From the NCBI GenBank assembly GCA_037176905.1, contig JBBBWG010033119.1, forward strand, positions 1 to 40,378: a stretch of 40,378 nt of DNA, written 5' to 3'. This document shows, in pieces, positions 11,363 through 20,880 of this stretch (position 1 is the first letter of the stretch; each line of letters begins with the position of its first letter). The notes under the pieces were generated by a model. That model saw only the letters and a list, made by a program, of their open reading frames with translations. It did no database searches and had not been told where the DNA came from. This DNA is from Azolla pinnata. Taxonomy: Eukaryota; Streptophyta; Polypodiopsida; Salviniales; Salviniaceae. The translations under genes and the position numbers were made by a program.

Positions 11363-12928
11363 TCAGGCTACGACAACCATTTGAGACTCTTCGGTCTGCA
11401 AACACGGCAGCGGAATCGGGTAGTCGTTCGAAAAGCACGCATCACAGAAGGTTGGGGCCTCCTCACCCAAGACCCCCTTGAGCCTCTCGAGGGGGAGGAA
11501 AGCGAGGGAATCAGCGCCGATGAACTTGCGCGTTTCCTCGATGTTCAACCTGTTCGAGATGAGCTCATCAGGGCTCGGAGTGTCCACGCCATAGTAACAC
11601 GAGCCGATAATGGGAGGACTTGCGATCCTCATATGCACCTCCTTGGCTCCGGCTTCCTTGATCAGCCTCACAATCTTGGTCGAAGTCGTGCCTCGAACGA
11701 TAGAATCATCCACTACCACAACCCTTCTGCCTTCCAGAACCCCCTTCACGGGCGCAAGCTTGAGCTTGACGCCGAAATCCCTAATCTTCTGCGATGGCTC
11801 GATGAAAGTCCGGCCTACGTAGTGAGAGCGGATCAAGCCCTGCTGGAAGGGCACGCCGAGCCTCGACGAATAGCCGAGCGCTGCCACGACGCCCGAATCG
11901 GGCACGGCGATGACGACGTCGCACTCCACAGGCGATTCGTCGGCGAGAATCTGGCCAAACATGTAGCGCGATTCGTACACCGAGCGGCCAAAGACGATGG
12001 AGTTTGGGAGCGAGAAGTAGATGTGCTCGAAGATGCAAGCTTTGCGCTGCCGGTGGGGCAAGAGGCAGAGGGAGCTGATGCCGTCGGCATCGACGACGAT
12101 GACTTCGCTGGGATTGACTTCGCGCTCGTAGGTTGCTTCGATGAGATCCAAGGCGCAGGTCTCCGAGGCGAAGACGACGGCTCCGTTCTTCCTGCGCCCC
12201 ATGACCAAGGGGCGGAAGCCGTAGGGATCGCGAACAGCGACGAGCTTGTCCTCGGTGAGGAACACGAAGGAGTAAGCGCCTTCGAGCTGCTCGCAGGCAT
12301 TGACGAGGCGCTGGATGAAGGGGCGAGACTTGGAGATGGCGATGAGGTGAAGCACGACCTCGGTGTCGGAGCAAGTGTTGAAGATGGCCCCATTCTCTTC
12401 GAGCGAAGCGCGGAGAGGGCCATAGTTGACGAGGTTTCCATTGTGGGCAACTGCGAGGGATCCGAAGCGATACCCGGCCACAAACGGCTGCACGTTCTTC
12501 AGCGCAGATGCACCCGCTGTCGAGTACCTCACATGCCCGATCGATGAGCTCCCCGGCAGCTCGTTCAGCTTCGATTGGTCAAACACCTCCGAAACTAGCC
12601 CCATTCCTGTTATAGCCCGCAGAGCTCCGTTGTTACATGTCACTATTCCTGCCCCTTCTTGGCCCCTGTGCTGTAAGGCGTGGAGCGCCAGATAACATAG
12701 CCTGCTCGCCTCTTTGTCCCCGTATATTCCCACCACACCACATTCTTCGCGCCATGATGGCCTCATCCCCATCATCTCCTCCTCCTCTTCCTCTTCTTCC
12801 ACTGCTTGCGCTGCTTCCCCGCCTCCTGATCCTGATCCTGATCCTGATCCTGATCCTGATCCTGCTCCTGCTCCTGCTCCGCTTGACGACAACAATCTCG
12901 CTCGCCTCATTTCGCATTGCTTCTCCAT
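11363..12928 (-). CDS. ASE: Amidophosphoribosyltransferase (glutamine PRPP amidotransferase)
   Basis: First committed step of purine synthesis: PRPP plus glutamine gives 5-phosphoribosylamine; in plants this occurs in plastids. Single exon, 521 residues from the first in-frame ATG (12926-12928). The frame stays open 31 codons further upstream to a TGA but has no ATG there, so this start was chosen. Residues 1-62 are low complexity: nine Ala-Gly or Ser-Gly pairs, then eight Glu. The mature-type N-terminal nucleophile cysteine is Cys63 in EECGVVGIYG. The Ntn glutaminase follows, with RGQEGAG, HVRYSTAG and HNGNLVN. The phosphoribosyltransferase half has the PRPP loop VVVVDDSIVRGTTS at 403-416. 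Four cluster cysteines of the Bacillus-type [4Fe-4S] class are present: Cys298, Cys444, Cys495 and Cys498. No lesion is seen. The gene is much richer in GC than its surroundings. Intronless structure also occurs in Arabidopsis ASE genes. An acidic, Gly-Ser start is atypical for a plastid transit peptide. Confidence 0.95.
   Translation of the reverse strand: MEKQCEMRRARLLSSSGAGAGAGSGSGSGSGSGSGGGEAAQAVEEEEEEEEMMGMRPSWREECGVVGIYGDKEASRLCYLALHALQHRGQEGAGIVTCNNGALRAITGMGLVSEVFDQSKLNELPGSSSIGHVRYSTAGASALKNVQPFVAGYRFGSLAVAHNGNLVNYGPLRASLEENGAIFNTCSDTEVVLHLIAISKSRPFIQRLVNACEQLEGAYSFVFLTEDKLVAVRDPYGFRPLVMGRRKNGAVVFASETCALDLIEATYEREVNPSEVIVVDADGISSLCLLPHRQRKACIFEHIYFSLPNSIVFGRSVYESRYMFGQILADESPVECDVVIAVPDSGVVAALGYSSRLGVPFQQGLIRSHYVGRTFIEPSQKIRDFGVKLKLAPVKGVLEGRRVVVVDDSIVRGTTSTKIVRLIKEAGAKEVHMRIASPPIIGSCYYGVDTPSPDELISNRLNIEETRKFIGADSLAFLPLERLKGVLGEEAPTFCDACFSNDYPIPLPCLQTEESQMVVVA
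12825..12878 (-). repeat. In-frame hexanucleotide repeat coding for Ser-Gly/Ala-Gly pairs
   Basis: Nine tandem hexamers: on the plus strand six CCTGAT units (12825-12860) then three CCTGCT units (12861-12878). Read on the minus strand they give three Ala-Gly and six Ser-Gly pairs near the start of the amidophosphoribosyltransferase. Copy changes keep the reading frame. Confidence 0.95.
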
Positions 12929-13243
12929 GGGATTCTGACCATCTCTGCAGACCTGGCATACCGCTACTGGCTTCGACAACGATCTCCCACCACCGCTTGG
13001 AAGCCTGTAAACACACTGGTTTCAAGACGGACGAAGGGAAGCTTAGCCATCTGATATCCTTGATGCCCTAGGCATTTGAGGTTATCTATACGCAACCCCC
13101 TTCAAGCAAAGCTTCAAACAAACCCCTTAGAATGCGGCATTTATTCTCAAATCTAACACTGGTAGTAATCGACGACGATGCGCCTTTCAAAGCAAGGTGA
13201 GGTGTTAATCTTGCATAAGCACCAAAGGGTGGACGCTTTCAAA

Positions 13244-13251
13244 AAACCCTA
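13244..13251. promoter_or_regulatory. Telo-box-like motif AAACCCTA
   Basis: AAACCCTA lies about 315 bases upstream of the amidophosphoribosyltransferase ATG. In plants this motif is common in promoters of genes for translation and cell growth. Eight bases can occur by chance, so weak evidence. Confidence 0.35.
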
Positions 13252-13451
13252 AAAGAGATTTGGGTGGGTACCTACCTACCTCACTCGCTCGCTCACTTAG
13301 CTATTTCAAGTCCCGTAGAAAGTTGGAAATCTGTGACGGCCATCAAGACCACAGATTTATTAAGAAAGCCGGTGGCCTGGAAACCGCGTTCCGTTTTTCT
13401 CTTCGGCCGAAGTGCGATGCAAACAAAGCTTCGGATACTCCAACAAGCAAG

Positions 13452-13560
13452 CAATTCCACTCTCATCTCTCTTTCGGAGGCCCGAGCAAAGAAAAAAGCC
13501 GACGGCAATTCCAGTCTCGTCTCTCTCTTTCGGAAGCCTAAGTGAAAGAAAAGCCGACGG
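13452..13560. repeat. 54-bp tandem duplication
   Basis: The copy at 13452-13505 is followed directly by a second at 13506-13560; both start CAATTCCA and end GCCGACGG. They differ by a few substitutions and one or two indels. A short neighbouring segment, GCCTGGAAA.CGCGTT, also occurs twice, near 13375 and 13564, so the original duplicated block may be larger. Confidence 0.85.
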
Positions 13561-13729
13561 GGGCCTGGAAAGCGCGTTTTCGTAGTCTGTGGAATTCCAT
13601 TCTTTCTACAGCCGGGGGAAGAACGAAAGTGGAGCGGAGGGGAGCGTCAGACTTACCCGGAGGAGCGGAAACCAAGCGCGAGGAGGAGAGGAGAAGGTAG
13701 TGAAGGAGGGGGAGCGCGAGGGAGCTGCC

Positions 13730-13815
13730 ATGGCTGCTGCGCGCGCCTCTGTTTTGCACGCTGGAGAAGAAGAAGAAGAAGAAGAAGAAGAAGAGCTAAG
13801 AAGCGTTTCGACCAG
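13730..13815 (+). other. Possible orphan first exon (acidic 29-codon frame)
   Basis: An ATG in very good plant context (GCC-ATG-GC) opens MAAARASVLHAG, then ten Glu from a GAA run, then ELRSVSTR. It ends at CAG-GTAAAA, a usable splice donor. The upstream 120 bases are purine-rich and GC-rich, like a leader. No downstream exon is recognised in the next kilobase. It could be the first exon of a transcript divergent from the purine gene, or chance. The frame continues only two more codons if unspliced. Confidence 0.25.
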
Positions 13816-13838
13816 GTAAAATAAGGAAAAGGGACTCA

Positions 13839-13888
13839 ATCGCGAATGGTTCGAGCATTCGAGATCGCGAATGATTCCAGCATTCGAG
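13839..13888. repeat. 25-bp tandem duplication
   Basis: Two adjacent 25-base units, ATCGCGAATG..TTC.AGCATTCGAG, at 13839-13863 and 13864-13888, with two differences. Each contains inverted CGAATG/CATTCG half-sites, so each unit could form a short hairpin. Confidence 0.85.
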
Positions 13889-14613
13889 ATCGATCAATCA
13901 CCAAACGCTTGATTCGTTTCGGACCGGAAGAAGAATGGTAAATTCAATCGAATGTTCGAATTTCAAGAAATATAAACCGTTTGCTCTAAAAATTGGGGAA
14001 AAACTTTTATGATCAGTTCTCTTTAGAAAAAAGAACTAAAGAAATATAGAACGCGTAACACTCGCTGATAATGTTCATGAAACGCATGCAAGCTTGCGTT
14101 CGTGTTTGCGTAGCTAGCAACTTGCGAATGTTACATTCTATGCATGCATACAAACAAACATGCATATACATATGGTGAAATTCCATGGCACTGGTTGCTA
14201 CCTGCCCTATCTATGATTTCCCGACAATGAGTGAACCATTGGGGTCAAGTTGGGAAAGAAACTAGAATCGGACATAGCCCTTCCCACCTTGTGAATCGTT
14301 CGGTTTCCGGTTTGTTCCTATTTGATTTGCTCAAGCGACACTCCACTCAGCTACTTTGTTGAATTAATTAATGCTCGAGTCAAGCTAACGTAAGTGTGAC
14401 GTCATGGTAGTTGTGCTCTTATATTATTGTCTTACATGATCATGGAAGGAGAGGAAGAATGTGGCTAAACTTGTAATAAATACGAGGTATTGGCAAGTTT
14501 GTTGTCAACGTTGTTTTCATATTTCGACGCCACGAAGAAAAAAACACATATGATGGTAAAAGAAGCCAGTATTGCTTCTGTTTGCGGAACTTGTGTTATG
14601 CGTGCGTGTGTCC

Positions 14614-14635
14614 GTGTGTGTGTGTGTGTGTGTGT
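14614..14635. repeat. (GT)11 microsatellite
   Basis: Perfect GT dinucleotide run, preceded by an imperfect GTGCGTGTGT stretch. Confidence 0.9.
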
Positions 14636-14916
14636 AATTGTGGTTTGTGAGATAGAGATGGAGACAAGAAATACAAATCGATATGCGCAAAGAATGAGAG
14701 AATGTTTTAAGTTGTCTTAAAGACAAAACTGCCCATGGAGTTCATATATGCACGCCTTCGAAGATTCCTTGTATTATGACGTTGTTGTACGTTCTCAAAA
14801 GTTTCTATTTGCGGCTTATATTAATATCCAAACATGACTTGACCAATGGTGCACAATGTTTTCGCTCATTTTGAGGCGATCTGAATCGTTCAAATCTTAT
14901 AACGTTTTTTGTTTTT

Positions 14917-15124
14917 TAACCTGATTCATAATTTCTAACGTGATCAATAATTTCAAACCGGAACACAAATTTTTAACCCCAAGTTTTTCTAGCCCATCCA
15001 ATAACCTCTTACCTACAAACTATTATCTAACCTGATTGATAAATTATAACCCGATCACAAACTTGTAACCCTATTTGAGTTAGAAAAGTTTTCTAACCCT
15101 GCCAATAACCTCTGACCCTACAAT
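14917..15124. repeat. Tandem pair of ~105-bp units built from TAACC(T/C)GAT submotifs
   Basis: Unit one starts TAACCTGATTCATAA at 14917 and ends ATAACCTCTTACCTACAA near 15018. Unit two starts TAACCTGATTGATAA at 15028 and ends ATAACCTCTGACCCTACAA near 15122, so the period is about 111. Inside each unit a shorter TAACC-led motif of about 19 bases repeats, for example TAACGTGATCAATAA and TAACCCGATCACAAA. The array ends 18 bases before the copia gag ATG, so it may be the leader of that element. Confidence 0.65.
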
Positions 15125-15142
15125 ACCTCATTTCCCGTGCAA

Positions 15143-15895
15143 ATGGCTTCAACATTTGGTTCATCCGAGATGAGTCTAAGGATGTTCAACGTGACGAATT
15201 TCAACTTCTAAAAGGAACAAGTGAAGGATTACCTCATAGTCCATTGTCAGATCAACCTGATAGAGAATGAGAAGGTTGCAGCAACATACAAGCTGGAATA
15301 ATGGGTGAAAATGGACCGGGTAGCCCGTGCTACCATCCGAATACATTTGTCTGAGTCTGTGTATTACACGTTTTAATCGTGTACAATAGGTCATGAACTA
15401 TGAAAGACGATGTCAGACACTTACGAGAAAAAGGTCCCTTCATAACTTGTGAATAAAGGAATTTGACTCAGTCACGGCTCATCTGAATGAGTACGAAGGC
15501 ATCATTTCCCAACTGTCAGCATAAGGAAAGAAGATCCACGATGAGCTTAAAGCTCTACTGTTGATGAGTAGCCTTCCACCATCCTAGGAAACTATTATTA
15601 CAACTGTACTCAATGCATCTATTGCGGCCATAAAGGACTTCGAGAATATGGGCTCCGTTCTGTTTAAAGATGCTCGAAGTAAAACGTTCGTTTAGAATTC
15701 GGCAATTGAAGCCTATACTGTACAGAGTATGGGTGACCGATTGCACATCACGGAAGAAGTTCATTGCGCAGGCCAAACACAACAAGGAACCGGAGTGAGT
15801 CTAATGATACCCAGATGTGTAATTATTGCAAGAAGCTTGGACATATCAAAGCCAGTTGTCGAGCCCTCAAAGCCAAGAATGAGAAAGCTCAGTAA
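15143..15895 (+). pseudogene. Copia gag with intact CCHC knuckle, otherwise broken
   Basis: The ATG at 15143 opens MASTFGSSEMSLRMFNVTNF. With several stops the frame continues KEQVKDYLI, then ENEKVAATYKLE, then RVARATIRIHLSE, the usual copia gag region. Further on come FDSVTAHLNEYEGIISQLSA and LLMSSLPPS. A perfect CX2CX4HX4C zinc knuckle (CNYCKKLGHIKASC) lies at 15818-15859, before a stop at 15893-15895. Confidence 0.8.
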
Positions 15896-16379
15896 TTCGA
15901 GCACAAGGGAAACCGGGTGGAGGAAGTGAACTTTTGTGGTTCATCTTCTACATTTTGTGGTTACTACAGAGGATGATCCAAACATCCTCACCTTGGAAAG
16001 CATGATTGAAGTAAAAGTTCTGTTCACATTCGAAAAAGTCATCGGGTTGCTACTCGGCTTGGGTGCTTCATATATCATATAACTTTGTACCGATCGTAGT
16101 TTCGACAATACACGTCTCAAAGTTTCAATCTTATACGTGTCAGCACCACTCAGAACTATGCGGTTATCGATATCAAAACAATAGGGCTCAACCTTCCAGG
16201 TGGCTCTATCATCGTACTCCACGATGTTCAACATGTCCCGGAGCTGACAAGATCGTTGATCTGGGTGGGATAACTCAACAAAGCAGGCAGTCCTGCAGGC
16301 TTCTCGTCAAGAGGGTGGACGCTCCACAAAGGGAACCTCCTGCTTGCTCGTGGCCCAAAAATATATTCATTGTATCCCT

Positions 16380-16970
16380 TGTACGTTAATCTCAGAGAGG
16401 GTGAGCTATTCCTTGTGGACATTCCGGTGTCATTACTGTGACATGGAAAACTCGCCCAATGCCACATTAGTCTCTCAGCAAAGCATCGCACTTCATTACA
16501 TTCATCGACGACGTGACTCGGAAGGTGTGGGCTTTTTCGACACGAACAAAAGATTGTGTTTTTATGATTTTCAAGGATTTAATGGCTCGCAATGGTCGAG
16601 CGTCAAACAGATTAGAATCTTAAATACCTACGATCGAATAACAGGGGAGAGAATAAATTGGATGAGTTCGACCAATTCTGCCGAGAACACATAATGTGCC
16701 GAGAACACACAACTCTTTACAATCCAAAGCAGAATGGAATTTCAAAATGGATCAATCATACAATTGAGGAACAAATCGTTTCTATGTTGCACCATTTAGG
16801 ACTTATGGATGGTTGTTGGGCTGAAGCTTTACTCATGGCCGTGCACAATATCAACATATCGCGAGTAACCCTCTTGGATAAAAAATTTTACAAGAGCTCT
16901 AGACAGGGAGAAAATCGGATTACAGAAAGTTACGAATATTCAGATGCAAAGCATATGTGCTTGTGTTGAG
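16380..16970 (+). pseudogene. Copia pre-integrase and integrase fragments
   Basis: Around 16380-16500 the frames give VNLREGELFLVDI and WHGKLAQCHIS, the GAG-pre-integrase region. From about 16631 they give RSNNRGEN and FDQFCREHIM, then YNPKQNGISKW, then QIVSMLHHLGLMDGCWAEAL: the integrase catalytic core with the conserved N(K/P)QNG and W.EA elements. The catalytic Asp after the LRSD-type strand and the Glu of the core are altered or out of frame in several places. Confidence 0.75.
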
Positions 16971-17430
16971 AGATAAACACCAAAACACTCAAGTCAATGC
17001 CACGAAAATGTATTTTCCTTAATTACGAACTAGATAGAAGTTTCAGCTATCAATTATAGGACCCGGAGACTTATCAAGTCATCCAAAGTTCGGACGTAGT
17101 CTTCAATGAGTCCAATGCACAAGGTCGCTTGATTGAGTTAGAAAGAGTTACATTTGTAGATGTACCTACTTCTCTAGATGGCCGAGTGCAACATATGAGG
17201 TTGCCTTCAAGGTCAACCAATCCTCCTAGTACTAGTAAGGAAGGAGTCGTACCTATACAAAATCTGAGTATTACAGTTACTACGGATTTGGCTAGTATGG
17301 CCGAACCAAGTTCATATGTGTGAAGTATAGCTGCACTAGAACTAGTTAGCCCAATCATTCCACGTCGATCAGAAAGATTGTCCAAGTCATTTGAGAGATA
17401 ATCTCACTAAAATACCAATGAACCTACGAC

Positions 17431-18060
17431 ATACAAAGAAGCAATCAAAGTTACGGATGTTGCAAGTTGGCAACTTGCGATTGATTCGAAATGAACTCCA
17501 TCCAAGATAGGACTTGGCGAAACTTCCGCGGAATTGGAAAGCACTCTCGTACAAGTGGGTCTACCGACTTAAAAATCACTCGATTCCTCCAATCCAAAGT
17601 ATAAGGTACACATAAAAAATCACCTGATTCCTCCAAGGCAAGAGAACAATGTAGACTTCCACGAAGTCTTCTAGCCTCTAGTAGAGATGGCAACACTTCG
17701 ATTTCTCCTCAGTGTAGTTGTGATTGAGGACTAGGAGCTTCTTTAGCTTCATGTAAAAACGACCTTCCTCCACGGTGATCTGGACGAAGAAATCTATATG
17801 GAGCAATCGCAAGGCTTCGCGTCACCCAGCAATTAAACATCTTATATGTCGACTACGAAAGACCTTGTACCGATTGAAGCAAGTTTTGTGGCAATGGTAC
17901 ATGAAGTTTGACGACTTTATACAATCGATCAACTTTCTTTGGTCGAATGAGGACCATAGTTTGTATAGTAAGAACACATATTATGGGTCTCCCATCTTCC
18001 TCATCCTTTACGTGAACAATATGCTACGTGAACATATCGGAGAGCCTGCCGAGCTCTGAC
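17431..18060 (+). pseudogene. Copia reverse transcriptase, broken
   Basis: Recognisable pieces: AIKVTDVASWQLAIDSK, then NVDFHEVF, then VEMATLRFLLSVV, then TFLHGDLDEEIYMEQSQGFA, then a frame with FILYVNNML. The last is the catalytic YVDDM motif with both aspartates changed to asparagine. Stops and shifts are frequent. Confidence 0.8.
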
Positions 18061-18422
18061 AATAACTACTGCTGAAATTCGCAATGAAGGGCCTTCGTCC
18101 GATGCATCATATTCTCGGGATGAAGATCACTTAGAACCGACAATCGTGACAGTTGTATCTGTCGCAGTCCGATTATATCTAACGAAATCTAGAGCAATTC
18201 AGCATGCATATGCCTCGATTTGCTACGACACTGTTACGTGCTAACCTTTAACTGTTACGATATGATTGTCCGACATCTGGTCCAGAGGGGAATTATATCA
18301 AGTACCATACGCACTGGCTATTGGCTCATTAATGTATGCTATGGTCGTGACATGGCCAAACATAGCATATGGGGTTGGAGTCGTCAACAAATTCATGCAT
18401 AATCCTAGCCGCCCACACTAGA

Positions 18423-18976
18423 ATGTAGTGAAACATATCTTCAGATATCTGGTTGGCACAAAAGACTATGACATCAAATTTGGATCGAATAAACCCTTAG
18501 GTTTAGTACGCTACACCAACTCGGATTACACGGGCTGCCTTGACAGTAGAAAATAGGCATCCAGATACTTCTTCAAATTTGGGTACGACATCATTTCGTG
18601 GAGATTGAAACAAGAAGATTGTACGGCTACAAGTACGACCGAAGCAAAGTACGTAGCTACGTCTGACGTGGCTAAGGAAGCGCTCTGGCTTAGATGATTA
18701 GCTTGTATGCTTCGACAAGCTGATGTGGAATGGACTCTAATCATACTCCGCGATAGCTATGGAGTTGTCGCACTTGTGAAGAATCCAATACATCACAATG
18801 TTTCAGAGCATATTGAGGTTAGGTACCACTTCATATGAGATTGCATGAGCAAGGATAAGCTCAGTCTGGAGAAGGTCTTCACGACTGACAATGTCACGAA
18901 CATGATGACCAAAGGTCTTTCAATAGACCGATTCTAGTCTCTTTGGGAACGGATGGGTATAGAGCCAGATCAATAA
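18423..18976 (+). pseudogene. Copia RNase H domain and pol end
   Basis: Frames read FRYLVGTKDYDIKFGS, then YTNSDYTGCLDSRK (the D-x-D-W/Y-A/T-G strand of copia RNase H), then [21 protein letters not shown] (TEAEY site, with K for E), then HIEVRYHFI, ending MGIEPDQ before TAA. Only a few stops occur here, fewer than in the centre of the element. Confidence 0.8.
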
Positions 18977-19207
18977 CAAAAATAACCAACCATACTATGT
19001 ACAATTGTACGATGCACGATGACCTCCATAATATATAAGCCCCTTGTTGTATCTGTAAAACTTGTCTATTTTTTGTTTCTCCCTTACAAATTCTTTAGAA
19101 CACACCCATTACGAGGGAGCAGACATTTTATGATCGTGTTTACATTGTCCATTGTGGATGGGCTATAATTGTAATAAACTAAAAAGGTTTCAACCCTAGC
19201 TTGGGGG

Positions 19208-19215
19208 TATAAATA
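19208..19215 (+). promoter_or_regulatory. TATA box candidate in LTR-like DNA
   Basis: TATAAATA sits in GGGGGTATAAATACCGAG, about 230 bases after the copia pol stop. Its position suits the promoter of a 3' LTR, but no LTR pair was confirmed. Confidence 0.4.
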
Positions 19216-19460
19216 CCGAGTTTGTATGGTTATCTAAGGTTGGTTGCTCCATTGTGACTAGAATATTATTTGTGCCTCTTGCTCTCTCTCTCTCACTCTC
19301 TTGTCTCTTAATACTCCTCGCGTTACAACCCAAATTTGAATCATCGTCCTTTAAAATTGACCTCCTTGCTGCTCACCATCCTCGCACACACATACTTCTC
19401 ACTTTTGGCATGCATCAAGACCGTTGTGATTTTGTTATTCCTGATGACCTTACTCCCAAC

Positions 19461-19660
19461 AAGCATATCCTTATCTCATTTGGTTACGTGGTTGGACTTC
19501 CACGTACGTTTTGTTAACGAGCATTTACTATCATGATCATGCGTACTGCACTCTTCAGCTTAGTATGCCTTTGTCTCATTTGGTTACACAGTTAAACTTC
19601 TGCGTACATTTTGTTAACTTGGACGTAGTAACGCAACAACCATGACTTGGCTTGGAATTG
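19461..19660. repeat. 100-bp tandem direct repeat, diverged
   Basis: TCTCATTTGGTTAC begins at 19474 and again at 19574, exactly 100 bases apart. Each is followed by similar text: GT(T/A).(A/G)ACTTC..CGTAC.TTTTGTTAAC. The preceding 13 bases (AGCATATCCTTA and AGTATGCCTTTG) also align. It may be internal to an LTR-like region. Confidence 0.7.
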
Positions 19661-20000
19661 TTGTCACAGATCCCTTATCGCGCAAGTTTTGGTGACGCGT
19701 ATGTGAAACTACAATCTTGCGCACCGCGTACTGTGGTTGTGAATGACCTCGTTTTGGTAACACAGTCGATATTGCGTAGGTTTTGATCAAGCGGACGAGA
19801 AATCACACTCACGGGTTTTGATCACGAAATTCCCGAACTTCGATTTGGTAAGGCGGTTGTGTCGGCCAACTCTCCTTCAGCATTGCTGTTGAGGTTCCTT
19901 TTCCGTGCTCAGTACTTTGTGCATGTTTTCCGTCGTATCGTGCCTCCTTGGTCTGCATGCTTTCAGCTCCCAAGCTTAAGGCCTTTGCAATGCGCTCCTC
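19661..20000. other. No gene recognised
   Basis: GC is slightly higher than the surroundings. GTTTTGATCA occurs twice, near 19783 and 19817, and AGTTTTGGTGACGCG and CGTTTTGGTAACACAG suggest more decayed repetition. No coding content supported. Confidence 0.4.
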
Positions 20001-20204
20001 TCATGCGCATGTTGCATTGTGGCCCATTGCGGCCACACCCTTTGTTGAGGTACTGGGCTCCATGACGGTTCTACGGTAGTCCATGAGGAGTGCGATCAAA
20101 CTCCACGTAGCAAAGTTCGGCTGCCGTCGATCTTCCATGTTGGCTCTTCTCTTCTTGTAGTTTACTTGCCTGTGGTCTCTCCTACCGCAATACCAACACT
20201 CCAT
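20001..20204 (-). pseudogene. Retroelement gag fragment with damaged zinc knuckle
   Basis: The minus frame opens MECWYCGRRDHRQVNYKKRR. This is the copia-type gag knuckle CX2CX4HX4C in which the last cysteine is tyrosine. It continues ANMEDRRQ and ends without other domains. Orientation is opposite to the neighbouring copia element, so it is a separate insertion. Confidence 0.55.
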
Positions 20205-20539
20205 GGTGTTGTTTTGGCGATTTGTGGTGCCACCGGCCTTTATAATACGCCCATGGGGCAGCTTATATACACAGCCTTGGATACCTTCTCATGAAGGCTA
20301 ATGGGCTTACACAAGTACATAGTGCATTCAAGGTGGCCAACAATGAGTTGGGTTGGAGCCAGTGTTATGACCCATATATGCACTACACCATAAAGGCGTG
20401 TTGAATACAAACGAAACCAAACTAGATTTTTCTAGTCAACCAAGTTGGTTGAGGTAGTCATGCAAATCGCAATTGGCTACGCCATAAAGTTGGGTTTGTC
20501 AACTTTAATAACTATTTCTTAGGGAGGTGCAGTTTGGGC

Positions 20540-20880
20540 ATCTAGCAATGTTGCATTCTTGAAATATGAACAAGATGTCACCAACTATGTTTGGCAGATT
20601 GTAGATGGAAGAATTTTTTAAGTGGATAGCACAAACATTCAATCTTTTGTTATGAAAGATTAAGACGAGTAATAGGAACTTTTGAGTACACTATTACCTT
20701 TTGGTATATTTGGAAAGCTAGATGTAAAAAGGTTTTCTAATAGGTGGAAGAACCTCCAAAGGAGACGGTCAAAGCTATATTGCAAGAACTAGCCTTTACA
20801 AAGGAAATTGGAAGATGGCTACACTTTTCAAAGGAGATGTTTCGCATTTGGAATGAAATTATTGCGCACTAAGATGATTG
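20540..20880 (+). mobile_element. LINE 3' fragment (end of zinc-binding region and RNase-H-like start)
   Basis: Frames give DVTNYVWQIVDG, then RVIGTFEYTITFWYIWKARCKKVF, then PPKETVKAILQEL. This is the segment seen at 6170-6300 in the other LINE relic (EVISAIILWNIWKYR and so on) but clearly diverged. Two stops follow KKVF. Only a short 3' piece is present. Confidence 0.6.

Larger units (their letters stand above)
12929..14916. other. Upstream region of the purine gene, with small duplications
   Basis: Holds the promoter and 5' leader of the minus-strand amidophosphoribosyltransferase and, listed separately, a telo-box-like site, two tandem duplications, a possible plus-strand first exon and microsatellites. 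From about 13900 to 14916 no gene or domain is recognised. A (GT)11 run lies at 14614-14635. Confidence 0.5.
15143..19250 (+). mobile_element. Ty1/copia LTR retrotransposon, nearly full length, degenerate
   Basis: Gag, protease, integrase, reverse transcriptase and RNase H parts follow each other in copia order on the plus strand, ending at TAA 18974-18976. Dozens of in-frame stops and several frame changes make every part non-coding today. Downstream, an LTR-like stretch with a TATAAATA box (19208-19215) may be the 3' LTR; a purine-rich GAGGGAGCAGA near 19112 could be the polypurine tract. I could not find a matching 5' LTR or a tRNA primer site upstream of gag, so the left end may be truncated or too diverged. 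Confidence 0.85.

Noticed and set aside
11381..12547. 388-codon plus-strand frame opposite the amidophosphoribosyltransferase gene
   Set aside because: It is fully antisense to a well-supported enzyme gene of high GC content. The open frame follows from codon composition; its translation has no domain.
19254..19517. 87-codon frame with a hydrophobic start, resembling a signal peptide
   Set aside because: It begins in a CT-repeat within LTR-like DNA. The hydrophobicity comes from CTC/CTT codons and no family is recognised.
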